The notes beneath the pieces were generated by a model. The model was given only the letters and a program-made list of their open reading frames with translations. It was not told where the DNA came from and did not search any database. This document shows, one piece after another, positions 19,601 through 27,963 of a stretch of DNA of 64,000 nucleotides; position 1 is the stretch's first letter, and each line of letters starts with the position of its first letter. Made by a program: the position numbers and the translations under genes. The DNA is from Streptomyces sp. NBC_01549 (GTDB lineage Bacteria > Actinomycetota > Actinomycetes > Streptomycetales > Streptomycetaceae), in NCBI RefSeq assembly GCF_026339955.1, contig NZ_JAPEPW010000002.1:62001-126000 (forward strand), given 5' to 3'.

Positions 19601-21871
19601 CTGGGTGCGGGTATTGACGTAGAAGGGGCTGTCCTCCAGGGCGATCGCCCCGTTGGCCTCCTCGAAGTGGAGCGACGCGGGGATCCGGCGGTGCCGCAGC
19701 GCCAGGAGCACCTTGAGGACTCCGGCGACACCGGCCGCGAACTGAGTGTGGCCCAGGTTGGTCTTTACCGAGCCGAGGGCGCAGTAGCCCGAGTCGTCGG
19801 TGCCCTCGCGGAAAGCCCGGGTCAGGGCGCCGAACTCGATGGGGTCGCCGAGCTTCGTGCCGGTGCCGTGCGCCTCGGCCAGGCCGATGCGCCGCACGTC
19901 CACGCCGAAGGTGTCGTACACGTCGCGCAGCAGGCGTTCCTGCGACAGGGAGCTGGGCGCGGTGAGTCCGTTCGTGGCGCCGTCGTGGTTCACGCCCGAG
20001 CCGCGGATGACGCCGTGGATGTGGTCGCCGTCGGCGAGGGCGTCGTCGAGGCGCTTGAGGACCACGACGCCGACCCCCTCACCCGGCACGAAACCGTCCG
20101 CGCGGTGGTCGAAGGTGTGGCAGCGGCCGGAGGGCGAGAGCATTCCGGCGCGTCCGGCCAGCCTGTACAGGCGCGGTGTCGACTGGACGAACACCCCGCC
20201 GGCCAGGGCCATCGTCGTCTCGCCCGACCACAGGTCCTTGCAGGCCAGGTCGATGGCGACGAGGGAGCTGGAGCAGGAGGTGTCGACCGCCAGGGCGGGT
20301 CCCCTGAGGTTGAGGAAGTAGGAGACACGGCCCGGGATGACGGAGCCCATAGTGCCCCACAGTCCCTGCACGGGGGCGGACTCGCCCTCGCCGCCCGGGT
20401 AGTCACCGGCCCAGCAGCCGACGTAGACGCCGCAGCGCCGTTCGTTCATGGCGCGGGCCGGGTATCCCGCGTCCTCCAGGGCCTTCCAGGTCTCCTCCAT
20501 GAACAGCCGCTGCTGCGGGTCCATGCCGCGCGCCTCGACGCCGGAGACGTTGAAGAACAGCGAGTCGAACTCGTCGACGTGGTCGAGGAATCCACCGCGC
20601 AGCGCGCCCGTGGCATCCGCGTCGCCTGCGGTGTCCCAGCGGGTCGTGGTGGTTATCAGGTCGTCGCCCGCGGCGAGGTGCGCCCACAGTTCGTCGAGGT
20701 TGCGCGAGCCGGCGAACCGGCCGCTCATCCCGATGACGGCAATGGGCGGACGCGCCTCGGCGCCGCTGCCCGTCTCCCGTCCGGCCGCGGGCCGTGCCGT
20801 CGCGAACGACTCCGGCTCCGACGCCGGGGACGCGGCGGTCGGGGGTTCGGGTCGTACGGCGGGCCGGGCGATTCCGATGTCGTCGCGGTGCGCCGCCAGC
20901 AGGTGCGCGGCGAGGCGGCGCACGGTGCTGTGGTCGAACAGGACGCCCGTGTCGAGGTCGAGCGACAGCTCCTCGCCGAGTTCGTGGGCCACGCGGACGG
21001 CGAGGATGGAGTCCAGCCCGTAGTCGGCGAAGGCGGCGGTGGCGACGATGTCCTCCTCCGGCATGGCCAACGCCCGCGCAAGCACGGCACGGACGATGCG
21101 CGGCACCTCCACGTCGAGCGACTCGCCCGACCGCGCCGACACGTCCTCGACGGACGCGGCCGGGGCGGGGGTGGACGAGGCAGCCGGGGCCGGGGTGGAC
21201 GCGACGGCCGGGGTGAAGGAGGCAGCCGGGGCCTGGGTGACCGTGACCGACGGGCCGGGCCGGGCGGACTCTCGCGCGATGCCCGCCGACTCCCCCGCGC
21301 GACCGGCCGGAGCGACCGGTGCGAGGTCGGCGATCCAGTACCGCTCGCGGGCGAACGGGTAGGTGGGCAGGGCGACACGGCGGCGCCCGGCACCGGCGTG
21401 CAGCGGCTCCCAGTCGATCTCCAGGCCCTCGACCCATACGGCGGCGAGTTTGGAGAGCTTCCCGTCCCGCGCCCAGCGCTCGACCAGCAGCTCGCGTACG
21501 TCCTCGTCGGCCAGCTCGGCGATCAGGCCCGCGCCGGCGGCCGCCGGGCTGCCCCGGTACACACCGGTGGCCGCGGCGGCGCCGTCGGCCAGGAAGCCGC
21601 TCAGCGCCTCGCGCAGGCCGGCCGTCGAGGTGACGACGAGCGCGAGCCGCTCACGCATGGCCTCACGGCCGGTCTGCAGGGTGAAGGCGAGGTCGGCGAG
21701 GTCGACGTCAGCGCGGGCGACGAACTCGGCCAACTCCGCTGCGGAGGAGTTCAGTTGCTCGGACGTGCGCGCCGAGAGGACGACGAGGTGCTCGGTGCAG
21801 CAACGTATGCTCGCCGACCTGGCCCGCCACGATTCGACGGTCCACTGGGACCGGCTGCTGTTCAGCGCCAA
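13607..21871 (-). CDS. Trans-AT type I polyketide synthase with terminal condensation domain, 5'-truncated
   Basis: The 2754-codon frame holds, with approximate residues: KS-to-ACP linker (25-200, ending LPTYPFARERYW), ACP with phosphopantetheine Ser in DYGLDSILAV (about 286), KS (372-790; DTSCSSS near 530, EAHGTGT near 666, KTNLGHT near 704), second linker (800-1000), DH (His in DDHVVQGRHVLPG near 1023; HPSLLDSAI near 1190), KR (GGAGGLG near 1500; catalytic Tyr in QGNYAAGS near 1638), C-methyltransferase (VLEIGAGTGG near 1937), ACP (SYGLDSLLVL near 2202) and a condensation domain (HHIVMDG near 2416). There is no AT domain, and the post-KS linkers are of trans-AT type, so malonyl would come from a separate acyltransferase. 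Homology starts only at about 21800; the frame beyond is foreign, so the true start is lost. The terminal C domain suggests amide/ester release or passage to a peptide module. Confidence 0.88.
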   Translation of the reverse strand: MALNSSRSQWTVESWRARSASIRCCTEHLVVLSARTSEQLNSSAAELAEFVARADVDLADLAFTLQTGREAMRERLALVVTSTAGLREALSGFLADGAAAATGVYRGSPAAAGAGLIAELADEDVRELLVERWARDGKLSKLAAVWVEGLEIDWEPLHAGAGRRRVALPTYPFARERYWIADLAPVAPAGRAGESAGIARESARPGPSVTVTQAPAASFTPAVASTPAPAASSTPAPAASVEDVSARSGESLDVEVPRIVRAVLARALAMPEEDIVATAAFADYGLDSILAVRVAHELGEELSLDLDTGVLFDHSTVRRLAAHLLAAHRDDIGIARPAVRPEPPTAASPASEPESFATARPAAGRETGSGAEARPPIAVIGMSGRFAGSRNLDELWAHLAAGDDLITTTTRWDTAGDADATGALRGGFLDHVDEFDSLFFNVSGVEARGMDPQQRLFMEETWKALEDAGYPARAMNERRCGVYVGCWAGDYPGGEGESAPVQGLWGTMGSVIPGRVSYFLNLRGPALAVDTSCSSSLVAIDLACKDLWSGETTMALAGGVFVQSTPRLYRLAGRAGMLSPSGRCHTFDHRADGFVPGEGVGVVVLKRLDDALADGDHIHGVIRGSGVNHDGATNGLTAPSSLSQERLLRDVYDTFGVDVRRIGLAEAHGTGTKLGDPIEFGALTRAFREGTDDSGYCALGSVKTNLGHTQFAAGVAGVLKVLLALRHRRIPASLHFEEANGAIALEDSPFYVNTRTQPWHSPAGVPRLGTVSAFGASGTNAHVVLEEAPERVRAALPHRAAHLVVLSAHSREQLGEQVERLAAHCRSHPEQGLGDLSYTLTAGREHFRYRFACVVRDHDDLVRVLAAGTAGPRAVTGDAGADRERDTADLGRETLRRCADPATDPHTLRAELESLADLFANGADLAYEEAFTAGAYRRVPLPTYPFARVGHWAGAALPAETPAPATPAAAPSAEPPHAQAAAPTPPAVPVEAAPAAGTVPAPAVSGPSHTRVTFAETRSFLDDHVVQGRHVLPGVVYLEMARSAAADLLGVSPADTVRLRNVTWVRPVVADGTAPDGVPADVELLLRPASGGVAFEFRSTNEEAAVYCEGRLSRSDAPRPPRISLSELRVGCRTMVSGERIHAALVARGIDHGPALRAIREAHTGPGLVVAELRVPDAAPTPERPFVLHPSLLDSAIQSSVALLLAGDGMPEGTSVPFALEQLDAFAPCPSSMWAVVRTADAPGAENALSRLHIDLVDDSGEVCVRMTGYTARRIAAPPPSLFAPIWDVLPPHALTGVLPGDDDHVLVVGGDTRQRDRLARRFPRGTTWHLPATASADDVADALRASAPVDHLVWIAPDTEMEPTDADRLVAAQTDGAVAAFRMIKGLLRTDHDTRPLGLTLVTRHALATHPNERPRPAYAGLHGLFGSLALEYTNWSVRRVDLGDEPWPADLMALPTHARTDSWVHRSGQWLTRRWAPCEVAATVGAPYREGGVYVVVGGAGGLGTAWTRHVVERFGAHVVWIGRSPEDAAVRARMDSVRGRGSVRYVRADATDEASLRDAFDRIRSAFPRIHGVVHAALVLRDQSFAGMDEETLLASLSAKVDAAVTTARVLDGEELDFALFFSSVQSFATTAGQGNYAAGSVFLDAWARLLDHHWNCPVKVMNWGWWGSQGSVSSDFYRRRMERTGLVSIEAPEAMEALDVLLGGPYDQLGFVKLTTVDALTGVEPSVRTAMRAGTATRVPAHALTTRETPGEERDVLRAVAAWRAEERDPLLGRLLRAHLVELGALTEVEDAPAPTESESDADAEARLRRAGVQERYLPWLRQALRVIPDSTSPLHALLTEWDERRQAWSADPGLKAELELVDATLRALPDILTGVRRPTDVMFPRGSFELVEGCYRDTPVADAFNHAVQDTVVALVTERLHEDPGARIRVLEIGAGTGGTSTGLFQALRPHQDSIDTYLYTDLSKAFLNNARRVHGPHVPYLDCALFDVERPLAGQGIEEGGYDIVVAANVLHATADIRNTLRNAKAALRGGGWLVLNELSRFDVFSHLTFGLLEGWWLSTDTGLRLPGSPALSPEGWRDVLHGEGFRTVLSVLPQADALGQQIIAAESDGTTRQLAPGRQATPVVPDAPSSVTLPSSVTVPEPGSPPERVHEPEPRSTGADVGEVLTDHLRESAATVLGVPAERIDSAVPLTSYGLDSLLVLQLTQAIRADLGDDVSSTLLFEVESVDGLVEHFLAERPDAVDALVAATRPAARETAGPQAEDAPGSEAETTERWELSRSQSRLWRGHRRHPDAATYNIPLLFEIHGAFDADALEEACRAQSRRHPVLGAVFRETDGVPHMDIDRDRAMTFTRTRVTATARDEQLARIKELADQPFDLAGGPLARAHLVTLDTGTGVPRHLLLVTVHHIVMDGTSAAVLVRSLKNAYSEAVGTGASMTTHQESVTYADFVAWETALLKSPKARRHRDYWLAELRGPRDELALPRDRKDTAALAPRTDVVLARLTPEVTEAFAARARAHQTSVATLFLATYTVFLHSLTGQSDLVVGFPTAGRYEERFKDVVGQFVNCLPIRSTLSDGEQFSTLLGRVGRAVVRGIDHGSYPALEIERALAQEEGSGTPPLVETNLIFQNFDGASLFTGADGALPGPLDLRPFDDLPDSGEMPVTVEIYRGPDGYKVFLKYDANAFEESTARAMADELGRVVEHVAREADFRIGSRPWRGATGPDPAAPGMSADMPADEAEPREGDKHA
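13649..13670. repeat. Perfect 22-bp palindrome near the end of the synthase gene
   Basis: GGGCATGTCCG and CGGACATGCCC are exact complements with no spacer. The palindrome lies inside the last coding part of the synthase, about 40 bp before the coupled thioesterase start. It could affect mRNA stability or coupling; it may also be a chance result of the repeated MSADMPADE coding. Confidence 0.5.
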
Positions 21872-21880
21872 GGAGTCGGT

Positions 21881-22675
<795 letters not shown>

Positions 22676-22981
22676 GACCTTTGTGACCCGCCAGTCTTTC
22701 TGGACCAGCTCTGCCGGACGCCGCAGCGCCCGCGTGACGCGGACGCCGACGCGCTGGAGTGGCAGGGGGTTGTTGCCGGTGTCCTCGCTGCTGCTACGGC
22801 CCGCATCGCGGCACGGGTCCGCACTCCCCGCGCTGTCGGCTTGGCAGGGCTCCGGGACTGTGAAACGCTCGTTTTATGGCATATCTGTCCCGCGTCGGCA
22901 CATCGATCTCGAACGGTTGAGTCCGGCTGTCTGTCGGAAGTCCCCCGGATCCAGGCTCCCGTTCGGGAGTAAGGAACAGCC
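22676..22981. other. Divergent intergenic region
   Basis: 306 bp between the HTH gene and the selenium-binding protein gene. The plus-strand end is locally AT-rich around 22860-22885 (TTTTATGGCATATCT), where the promoter of the downstream gene probably lies. No coding sequence recognised. Confidence 0.4.
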
Positions 22982-24412
22982 ATGAGGGCGACTGAGCACG
23001 CTCACGACCGCGACGACCACAGTGACCCCACCTTGTACCGCACTCCGGCGGATGCCGTCGCCGCGCCCCCGGAGAAGCTCGCCTATGTCGTCGGTTTCGA
23101 CCCGACCGCACGGCGCGCGGACGCGTTGTTCACCGTCGGTACCGACCCCGAATCCCCCGAATACGGCCGCGTGATCTCCGACGCCGAGCTGCCCGGCCTG
23201 GGCAACGAACTGCACCATTTCGGCTGGAACGCCTGCTCGAGCGCGCTGGCCCATGCCGGTCATCATCACCCTGCGCGGCGCTACCTCATCATCCCGGGAC
23301 TGCGCTCCTCCCGGCTGCACATCTTCGACACCGGCCCCGATCCCGCCCGCCCGCGCCTGGTCAAGGTAGTCGAGTCCGAGGAGTTGGCCGCCAAGGCCGA
23401 ATATTCACGTCCGCACACACTCCACTGCGGCCCCGACGGGGTGTTCCTGTCCTGCCTGGGCGGCGCGGACGGCGCGGACGGGCCTGGCGGCGTCGCGCTG
23501 CTGGACCACGAAAGCTTCGAAGTGCTGCGCGCCTGGGAGAGTGACCGCGGACCGCAGCGGTTCGCCTACGACCTCTGGTGGCATCTGCGCCAGAACATCG
23601 CCGTGACCAGCGAGTGGGGCACCCCCTCGATGTACGAGGACGGCCTCGTCCCCGAACTGCTGCTGCATCGCCAGTACGGCCACTCGCTGCACTTCTGGGA
23701 GCTGGACTCCGGTCGGCACCTGCAGCGCGTCGATCTGGGGGACGAGAACCAGATGGTGCTGGAGCTGCGTCCCGCGCACGACCCGGAGGCAACGTGGGGG
23801 TTCGCACACGCCGTGGTCAACGTCGAGGACCTGTCGGCGTCGGTGTGGCTGTGGAACCAGGAGGGCGAGGACTTCGTGGTCCGCAAGGTGATCACCATCC
23901 CTGCCGAGCCCGCACAAACGGAGGACCTGCCTCCGGCGCTGCAGCCGTTCGGCGCCGTTCCCCCATTTATCACCGACATCGACCTGTCGGTGGACGACCA
24001 ATGGCTGTACGTATCCACATGGGGAACCGGCGATCTGCACCAATACGACGTGAGCGACCGGTTCCATCCGAGGCAGACCGCGTCCGTGCGTCTTGGAGGC
24101 ATCGTCAGCCGACAGCCGCATCCCGCCGAGCCGGACACTCCACTGACCGGCGGAGCGCAGATGGTCGAGCTCAGCCGCGATGGGCGGCGCGTGTACCTCA
24201 CGAACTCCTTGTACAGCACCTGGGACGCACAGTTCTATCCCGCGGGCATCGACCCGTGGATGGTCAAACTCGACGCCGACACCTCACACGGCGGGCTCTC
24301 CGTCGACAGCCGCTTCTACCCGCACGGCCCGGACTTCCGGGGCTTGCGCGTGCACCAGACGCGCCTGCAAGGCGGCGACGCCTCCTCGGATTCGTACTGC
24401 TACCGCAGCTGA
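22982..24412 (+). CDS. Selenium-binding protein 56 family (methanethiol oxidase-like)
   Basis: A 476-residue beta-propeller protein of the SBP56 family, some members of which oxidise methanethiol using copper. Family landmarks in order: YVVGFDPTARRADAL near the start, LHHFGWNACSSA with candidate metal-binding histidines, YLIIPGLRSSRLHIFDT, SRPHTLHCGPDGVFLSCLG, DLWWHLRQNIAVTSEWGTP, YGHSLHFWELDSG and the C-terminal FRGLRVHQTRLQGGD. Length is normal and no signal peptide is seen. The start follows AAGGAAC. It stands alone; the ZIP transporter about 190 bp downstream may be a separate unit. Enzyme activity is inferred from the family. Confidence 0.9.
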   Translation: MRATEHAHDRDDHSDPTLYRTPADAVAAPPEKLAYVVGFDPTARRADALFTVGTDPESPEYGRVISDAELPGLGNELHHFGWNACSSALAHAGHHHPARRYLIIPGLRSSRLHIFDTGPDPARPRLVKVVESEELAAKAEYSRPHTLHCGPDGVFLSCLGGADGADGPGGVALLDHESFEVLRAWESDRGPQRFAYDLWWHLRQNIAVTSEWGTPSMYEDGLVPELLLHRQYGHSLHFWELDSGRHLQRVDLGDENQMVLELRPAHDPEATWGFAHAVVNVEDLSASVWLWNQEGEDFVVRKVITIPAEPAQTEDLPPALQPFGAVPPFITDIDLSVDDQWLYVSTWGTGDLHQYDVSDRFHPRQTASVRLGGIVSRQPHPAEPDTPLTGGAQMVELSRDGRRVYLTNSLYSTWDAQFYPAGIDPWMVKLDADTSHGGLSVDSRFYPHGPDFRGLRVHQTRLQGGDASSDSYCYRS

Positions 24413-24605
24413 CCACTTGTGCTCCGCGAGGGCCTGCTGAAGGTCGTGTTGTTCCGACTCGGCTCGGGGGCCGCCATGTGCGGAGTGCGCCGAGGATTTG
24501 GCGGCACATATCGGCACAGCGGCGGGTCGCATCCCCGCACATCCGACGGAGCCGGTTCGCCCGGGCACCGCGCACGTAAGCCCGCCACCCTCGGAGGGAG
24601 GGGAC

Positions 24606-25373
24606 ATGTCCTCCGTGCTCTACGCAGCAGGCGCTCACACTGACGACGCAACCGGGTGGCAGCTGCCCGCCACCGGAACGCTGGTGGCCGTGGTGCTGGT
24701 GGCTGTGGCCACTGCGGTGGGCGCCTGGCTGGCACGGCGCGGATCCGGCCGGTCGGCGCTTCTGCTGGCCGCCGTGTCAGGGATATTGCTGATCATTGCG
24801 GTTCTCGACCTTCTGCCCGACGCGTGGGACGAGGCCCATGAGGCCGGCGTGCCGCTGTGGGCGGTGCCGGTCACCGCGCTCGCCTCGTACGCCGTGATGG
24901 GTGCCGTGGTCCGTATCGGCTGCCCGTGCAAGCCAGGTCGTGCGGGCGGCGTCGGCGCGGCATCAGGGCTCGCTCTGCACCGCTTCCTGGAGGGGTCGAC
25001 CCTGGCGCTGACCGCCTCGGTCGCCGTGGTGGCGGCGCTCCTCGTGCACGCGGCCAGCGAGGGCCTGGCGCTGTCCGCTCTGCTGGGGGTGCAACCGAGG
25101 CGGCGCGTGGCTCCGTGGATCGGGCTGGCCTGCTTGAGCCCGGTCGCGGGTGCCTTCGTGGCGAGCGCTTTGCCCATTCCGGACGGCATCATGCCGCTGC
25201 TGCTCGCCTTCGTTGGCGGCGTACTCACGCAGGCGGCGTGGGTGGCGCTCACACTCGCCCATCAGCAGGGGCCCGCGGACCGGCGAGTTCTCGGGGTCCC
25301 GGCTGCGATGGCGATGACTCTCGCGGCCGTCCTCACCGCGCTCTTCGTCCTTGTCGGGACAGTCAACCGCTGA
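24606..25373 (+). CDS. ZIP-family metal transporter
   Basis: A 255-residue membrane protein with about eight hydrophobic segments. The metal site motifs of ZIP permeases are visible: LHRFLEGSTLAL (H-x3-E) in one helix and HAASEGLALSALL (H-x3-EG) in the next. These carriers import divalent cations such as Zn, Fe or Mn; the specificity is not readable. A cysteine pair in RIGCPCKPGR lies in the loop before the metal-binding helices. The ATG at 24606 was chosen over an earlier in-frame start because CGGAGGGAGGGG lies just upstream. The N-terminal 15 residues are hydrophilic. Confidence 0.88.
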   Translation: MSSVLYAAGAHTDDATGWQLPATGTLVAVVLVAVATAVGAWLARRGSGRSALLLAAVSGILLIIAVLDLLPDAWDEAHEAGVPLWAVPVTALASYAVMGAVVRIGCPCKPGRAGGVGAASGLALHRFLEGSTLALTASVAVVAALLVHAASEGLALSALLGVQPRRRVAPWIGLACLSPVAGAFVASALPIPDGIMPLLLAFVGGVLTQAAWVALTLAHQQGPADRRVLGVPAAMAMTLAAVLTALFVLVGTVNR

Positions 25374-25535
25374 ACGCGACCTGTCACACGAGGGCGATGA
25401 AGGTCGCGGGAACCGGCGGGCGCGGCCGTGCGACTCTCTGCCTTCGGCCCGCGAGGTGCGCAGACCGGCATGGAGGCAGAGCTGTGGACGATCGCGTATT
25501 TCGGCTCTGGCGAGGATTTTGTGAAGTCTGCCGAT

Positions 25536-25681
25536 GGGTGCGTTTCTTCTTGAGGGACGAGAAACACCTGGTCAACGCGTTGGTCCTCCGGAAACCGCGT
25601 CACGGTAGATCGTGTCGTTCTTCCCGGAACGACCACGTCCGTACTGGTCACCGACGAGGTCCCTCCAGAAGAAACGCACCC
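25536..25681. mobile_element. 146-bp MITE-like element with 23-bp inverted ends and 9-bp target duplication
   Basis: The left end GGGTGCGTTTCTTCT plus TGAGGGAC (25536-25558) is matched by its inverted copy at 25659-25681 with one mismatch in 23 bp. Both outer flanks carry the identical 9-mer TCTGCCGAT (25527-25535 and 25682-25690), as expected of a target-site duplication. The 100-bp interior has no gene. It is therefore a non-autonomous transposable element; the parent IS family is not identified. It sits between the ZIP gene and the hypothetical gene at 25709. Confidence 0.85.
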
Positions 25682-25708
25682 TCTGCCGATCGAGCACGCT
25701 GAGCAGAG

Positions 25709-26284
25709 TCATTGTTGTCCGGTACTGCGCAGTGCCACCGCGATGTGGCTGTAGCTGGGTATGGACGCTCCGTTGGCCTTCTCGTAACGGACTGCCTGTG
25801 CGAGCCCGAGCTTCTCCCCAGTGGACAGGGTCCGGTTCCCTGTCCACAACAGCACCTTCAGTTGCTCGTTTTGGATGGTGAGAAGCGGTTCGACAGGCTC
25901 CAACGGCAGGCCGGTCCGGGCGCACCAATCGGCCACTGCGGTCCAGAAGCCGGCCAGGGTGCCCCAGCAGGCTGCACCGCGGGGGCCTAGCAGCGCGTAC
26001 ACCTCGTCGGGCGACCAGAACGTGTCGAGACCGTGCGACACGAGGTTCTGGATGTTCTCCAGCAGTGAGACGACGAACTCGTAGTTCGGCTCGTCCCCGA
26101 GCAGTTCCTCCACGATCGCCAGAACCTCAGTGATCGCGCCGGAGTTGCGCTGGGCGACTCGATAGGCAACCTCTCGACCGACGACCTGGTCGTTGCCGGC
26201 ATCTGTCGATCCGGGCCCGATCCCTGCAGCGTCAAGCAGTCGCCGAGACCGCCCGGCGGGCCGTCGGCGCCATGGAATTCGCAT
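25709..26284 (-). CDS. Hypothetical protein, alpha-helical, unknown family
   Basis: A 191-residue protein starting at the ATG at 26284 (weak AGAAGA upstream). After a basic N-terminus (RIPWRRRPAGRSRR) it is helical with ITEVLAIVEELLGDEPNYEFV, LLENIQNLVSHG, WSPDEVYALLGPRGAACW and a C-terminal SIPSYSHIAVAL. The composition is like a folded soluble protein of the immunity/DUF7674-like kind, but I do not firmly recognise it. In-frame sequence upstream continues into transposase antiphase and should be ignored. The neighbours are a MITE downstream and a transposase mosaic upstream. Confidence 0.55.
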   Translation of the reverse strand: MRIPWRRRPAGRSRRLLDAAGIGPGSTDAGNDQVVGREVAYRVAQRNSGAITEVLAIVEELLGDEPNYEFVVSLLENIQNLVSHGLDTFWSPDEVYALLGPRGAACWGTLAGFWTAVADWCARTGLPLEPVEPLLTIQNEQLKVLLWTGNRTLSTGEKLGLAQAVRYEKANGASIPSYSHIAVALRSTGQQ

Positions 26285-26424
26285 CGTGTCTTCTCTTCTT
26301 CCGCATACTCTTCCAGAGACCGTTCCGCCCTGGCGGCCGATCAGCATGACAGGGCGGTCACCGCAGACCTTATGCCGGGTGGGGAGGTTCGGGCTCTGTC
26401 GACGATCTTGAGACATCGGCAAGG

Positions 26425-26929
26425 TCACGGGCTGTGAAGCACGCGTCTGCGGAGGAGATCGAGGTTGGCCCGGCCAAATCCCGTGCGTTTGAGGAGCTTG
26501 ACGCGCGTCACGTGACCCTCGACCTGGCCTGAGCTCCAGGAGGTGGAAAAGGCCGCGGTGACGGCGTCGATGTCGCGCCGCAAGCCGCTGACGAGGGAGT
26601 GCAGGGCGTGCAGATCGTCGGCGAGGACCCGGTCCATCCAGGTGGGCAGCAGGTCGCTGCGGTGGTCGCGCATCAGCTGCGGTTTCGTACGGAAGGCCAG
26701 GTCGGACCGGCCGCGGGCGAAGTGGCGGGCGGGGGTGTAAGGCCTCGCGTGCAGCGGGTAGTACACGCGGCCGTCGGTCCACACCGTGGTCACCGTGACG
26801 ATGCCGTTGTCCGTCTTGCCCAGCCGGCCCAGCCACTGCCGGCCCACGTGCGCGGTCGCCGTGCCGTCCTTGCGGTCCCCGGAATCGTCGATCACGATGA
26901 CCCCACCCTCGTGCGGAGCCGTCGCCGAC
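26425..26929 (-). pseudogene. Chimeric transposase fragment: IS701-type core fused in frame to an ISL3 C-terminus
   Basis: The minus-strand frame first encodes the IS701-like DDE core (VIVIDDSGDRKDGTATAH, GRVYYPLHARPYTPARHF, DLAFRTKPQL). Without a frame break it then switches at 26674 to the ISL3 tail (WMDRVLADDLHALHS, SWSSGQVEGHVTRVKLLKR, LDLLRRRVLHSP stop). No transposase family has this order, so it is a recombination product. The upstream end at 26929 is joined to a truncated PAS-phosphatase gene. The IS701 part is an inverted copy of 33425-33680. Confidence 0.75.
26674..26929 (-). repeat. 256-bp inverted repeat, copy 1 (IS701 core segment)
   Basis: Reads on the minus strand exactly as 33425-33680 does on the plus strand, by direct comparison of the whole stretch. 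The match stops abruptly on both sides, at CAGCTG on one end and GTCGGCGACG on the other. Confidence 0.85.
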
Positions 26930-27670
26930 CGCGACGGCGAATCTGTTCTCGGGCAGGTCGACTACCTCGTACCAGTCGCCGCACACGTTCAGTGACCCGG
27001 CGGCGGGCAAGTAGCGCACCGCGGTGTCCCGGTGCCGGGCCAGGTGGGGCGAGCGGAGCATGGCCTCCTGCAAGGTCAGGGCGACCTGGCGTTCCCGGGC
27101 GTGGGCTTGGCGTAGTTCCTCGTTCAGTCGCTTGAGCTCGCGCGCCCGCGCGTACAGTTCGACCTCCATCGCCTCCGTGTCGCTGAGCGCCCCGCCTTCT
27201 CGCGGGCGGGGGTGGGAGAGGATGAACGAGGTCACGTCCTCCCCCCGGTGGATGATCCACTCCACCTGCCCATCCGGCCCGAGCACCGGGGTGTTGATCG
27301 CGGACCACCACCGCTCCTCGAACACGCCGGGCCGGTCGTCCACGGGAATGCCGTACTTCATCGGCGCCATCGTGTCCGGCTCCTTCGAGCGCAAGACCCG
27401 GTGCAGGGAGGCGTGCAGATTCCGAAACCCCTCAGCATCCGGGTCCGCCGGATTGCCAGGGAAGGCATCGAAGAGGTACCGCCCGAGCAGATCCTCACGA
27501 GTACGGCCGGTCACCCGGCAGGCCGCCTCATTGACGTCGGCGAGCACCAGATCCGGGCCCAGCACCATATACGGGGTGGGGGTGACCGCGAACAGCGCCT
27601 GGTAGTCGATCCCCGGCCTCGCCACACGGCGCGGCCGTGCATCCTCATCAGGGCTGTTCTCGTCCCTCAC
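26925..27670 (-). pseudogene. PAS-domain PP2C-type (SpoIIE/RsbU-like) phosphatase, 3'-truncated
   Basis: The N-terminal 245 residues are a typical Streptomyces sensor phosphatase. They hold a PAS fold (YQALFAVTPTPYMVLGPDLVLADVNEAAC, IHRGEDVTSFI), a linker helix (ELYARARELKRLNEELRQAHARER) and the beginning of the PP2C domain (LTLQEAMLRSP, GDWYEVVDLPENRFAVAVGD). The catalytic DGxxE and later acidic residues are absent because the IS701 segment takes over near 26929. An intact protein would act in a partner-switching sigma-factor pathway. The junction falls in a GTCGGCGACG sequence shared by both partners. Confidence 0.75.
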
Positions 27671-27963
27671 CCTTATGTTCTACCGTTCGTCGGCGCCCTC
27701 GGCACCCTCGGCGCACCGCCTGCCCTCGCATCTGCCACGTGCCCTCATGACGACAGCCTCTAGGGACCGCAAAGGCGCTGGCGCAACCGCGCCGAACGGT
27801 TGCCCGCCAACTCTGCCGATCAGCTCGCCGACTCAAGTGCCCAGTTACGGCGGGTCGTGCGATCACTCGGGCCGGACTCGCCAACTTCGTGAACATCCGC
27901 CAACTAGCGCGAACAGTCACAGTTGGCCTAGGAGAAACGCCCGCTTCCGGCGGCCCGCGCCGA
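27671..27963. other. Gene-poor stretch upstream of the PAS-phosphatase remnant
   Basis: Should contain the promoter of the minus-strand phosphatase. Only short unconvincing frames are present, and no motif is clear enough to report. Confidence 0.35.

Noticed and set aside
25709..27670. A single 653-residue protein joining the PAS-phosphatase and the helical hypothetical protein.
   Set aside because: The frame passes through a transposase read in the wrong phase; the two ends are independent genes.
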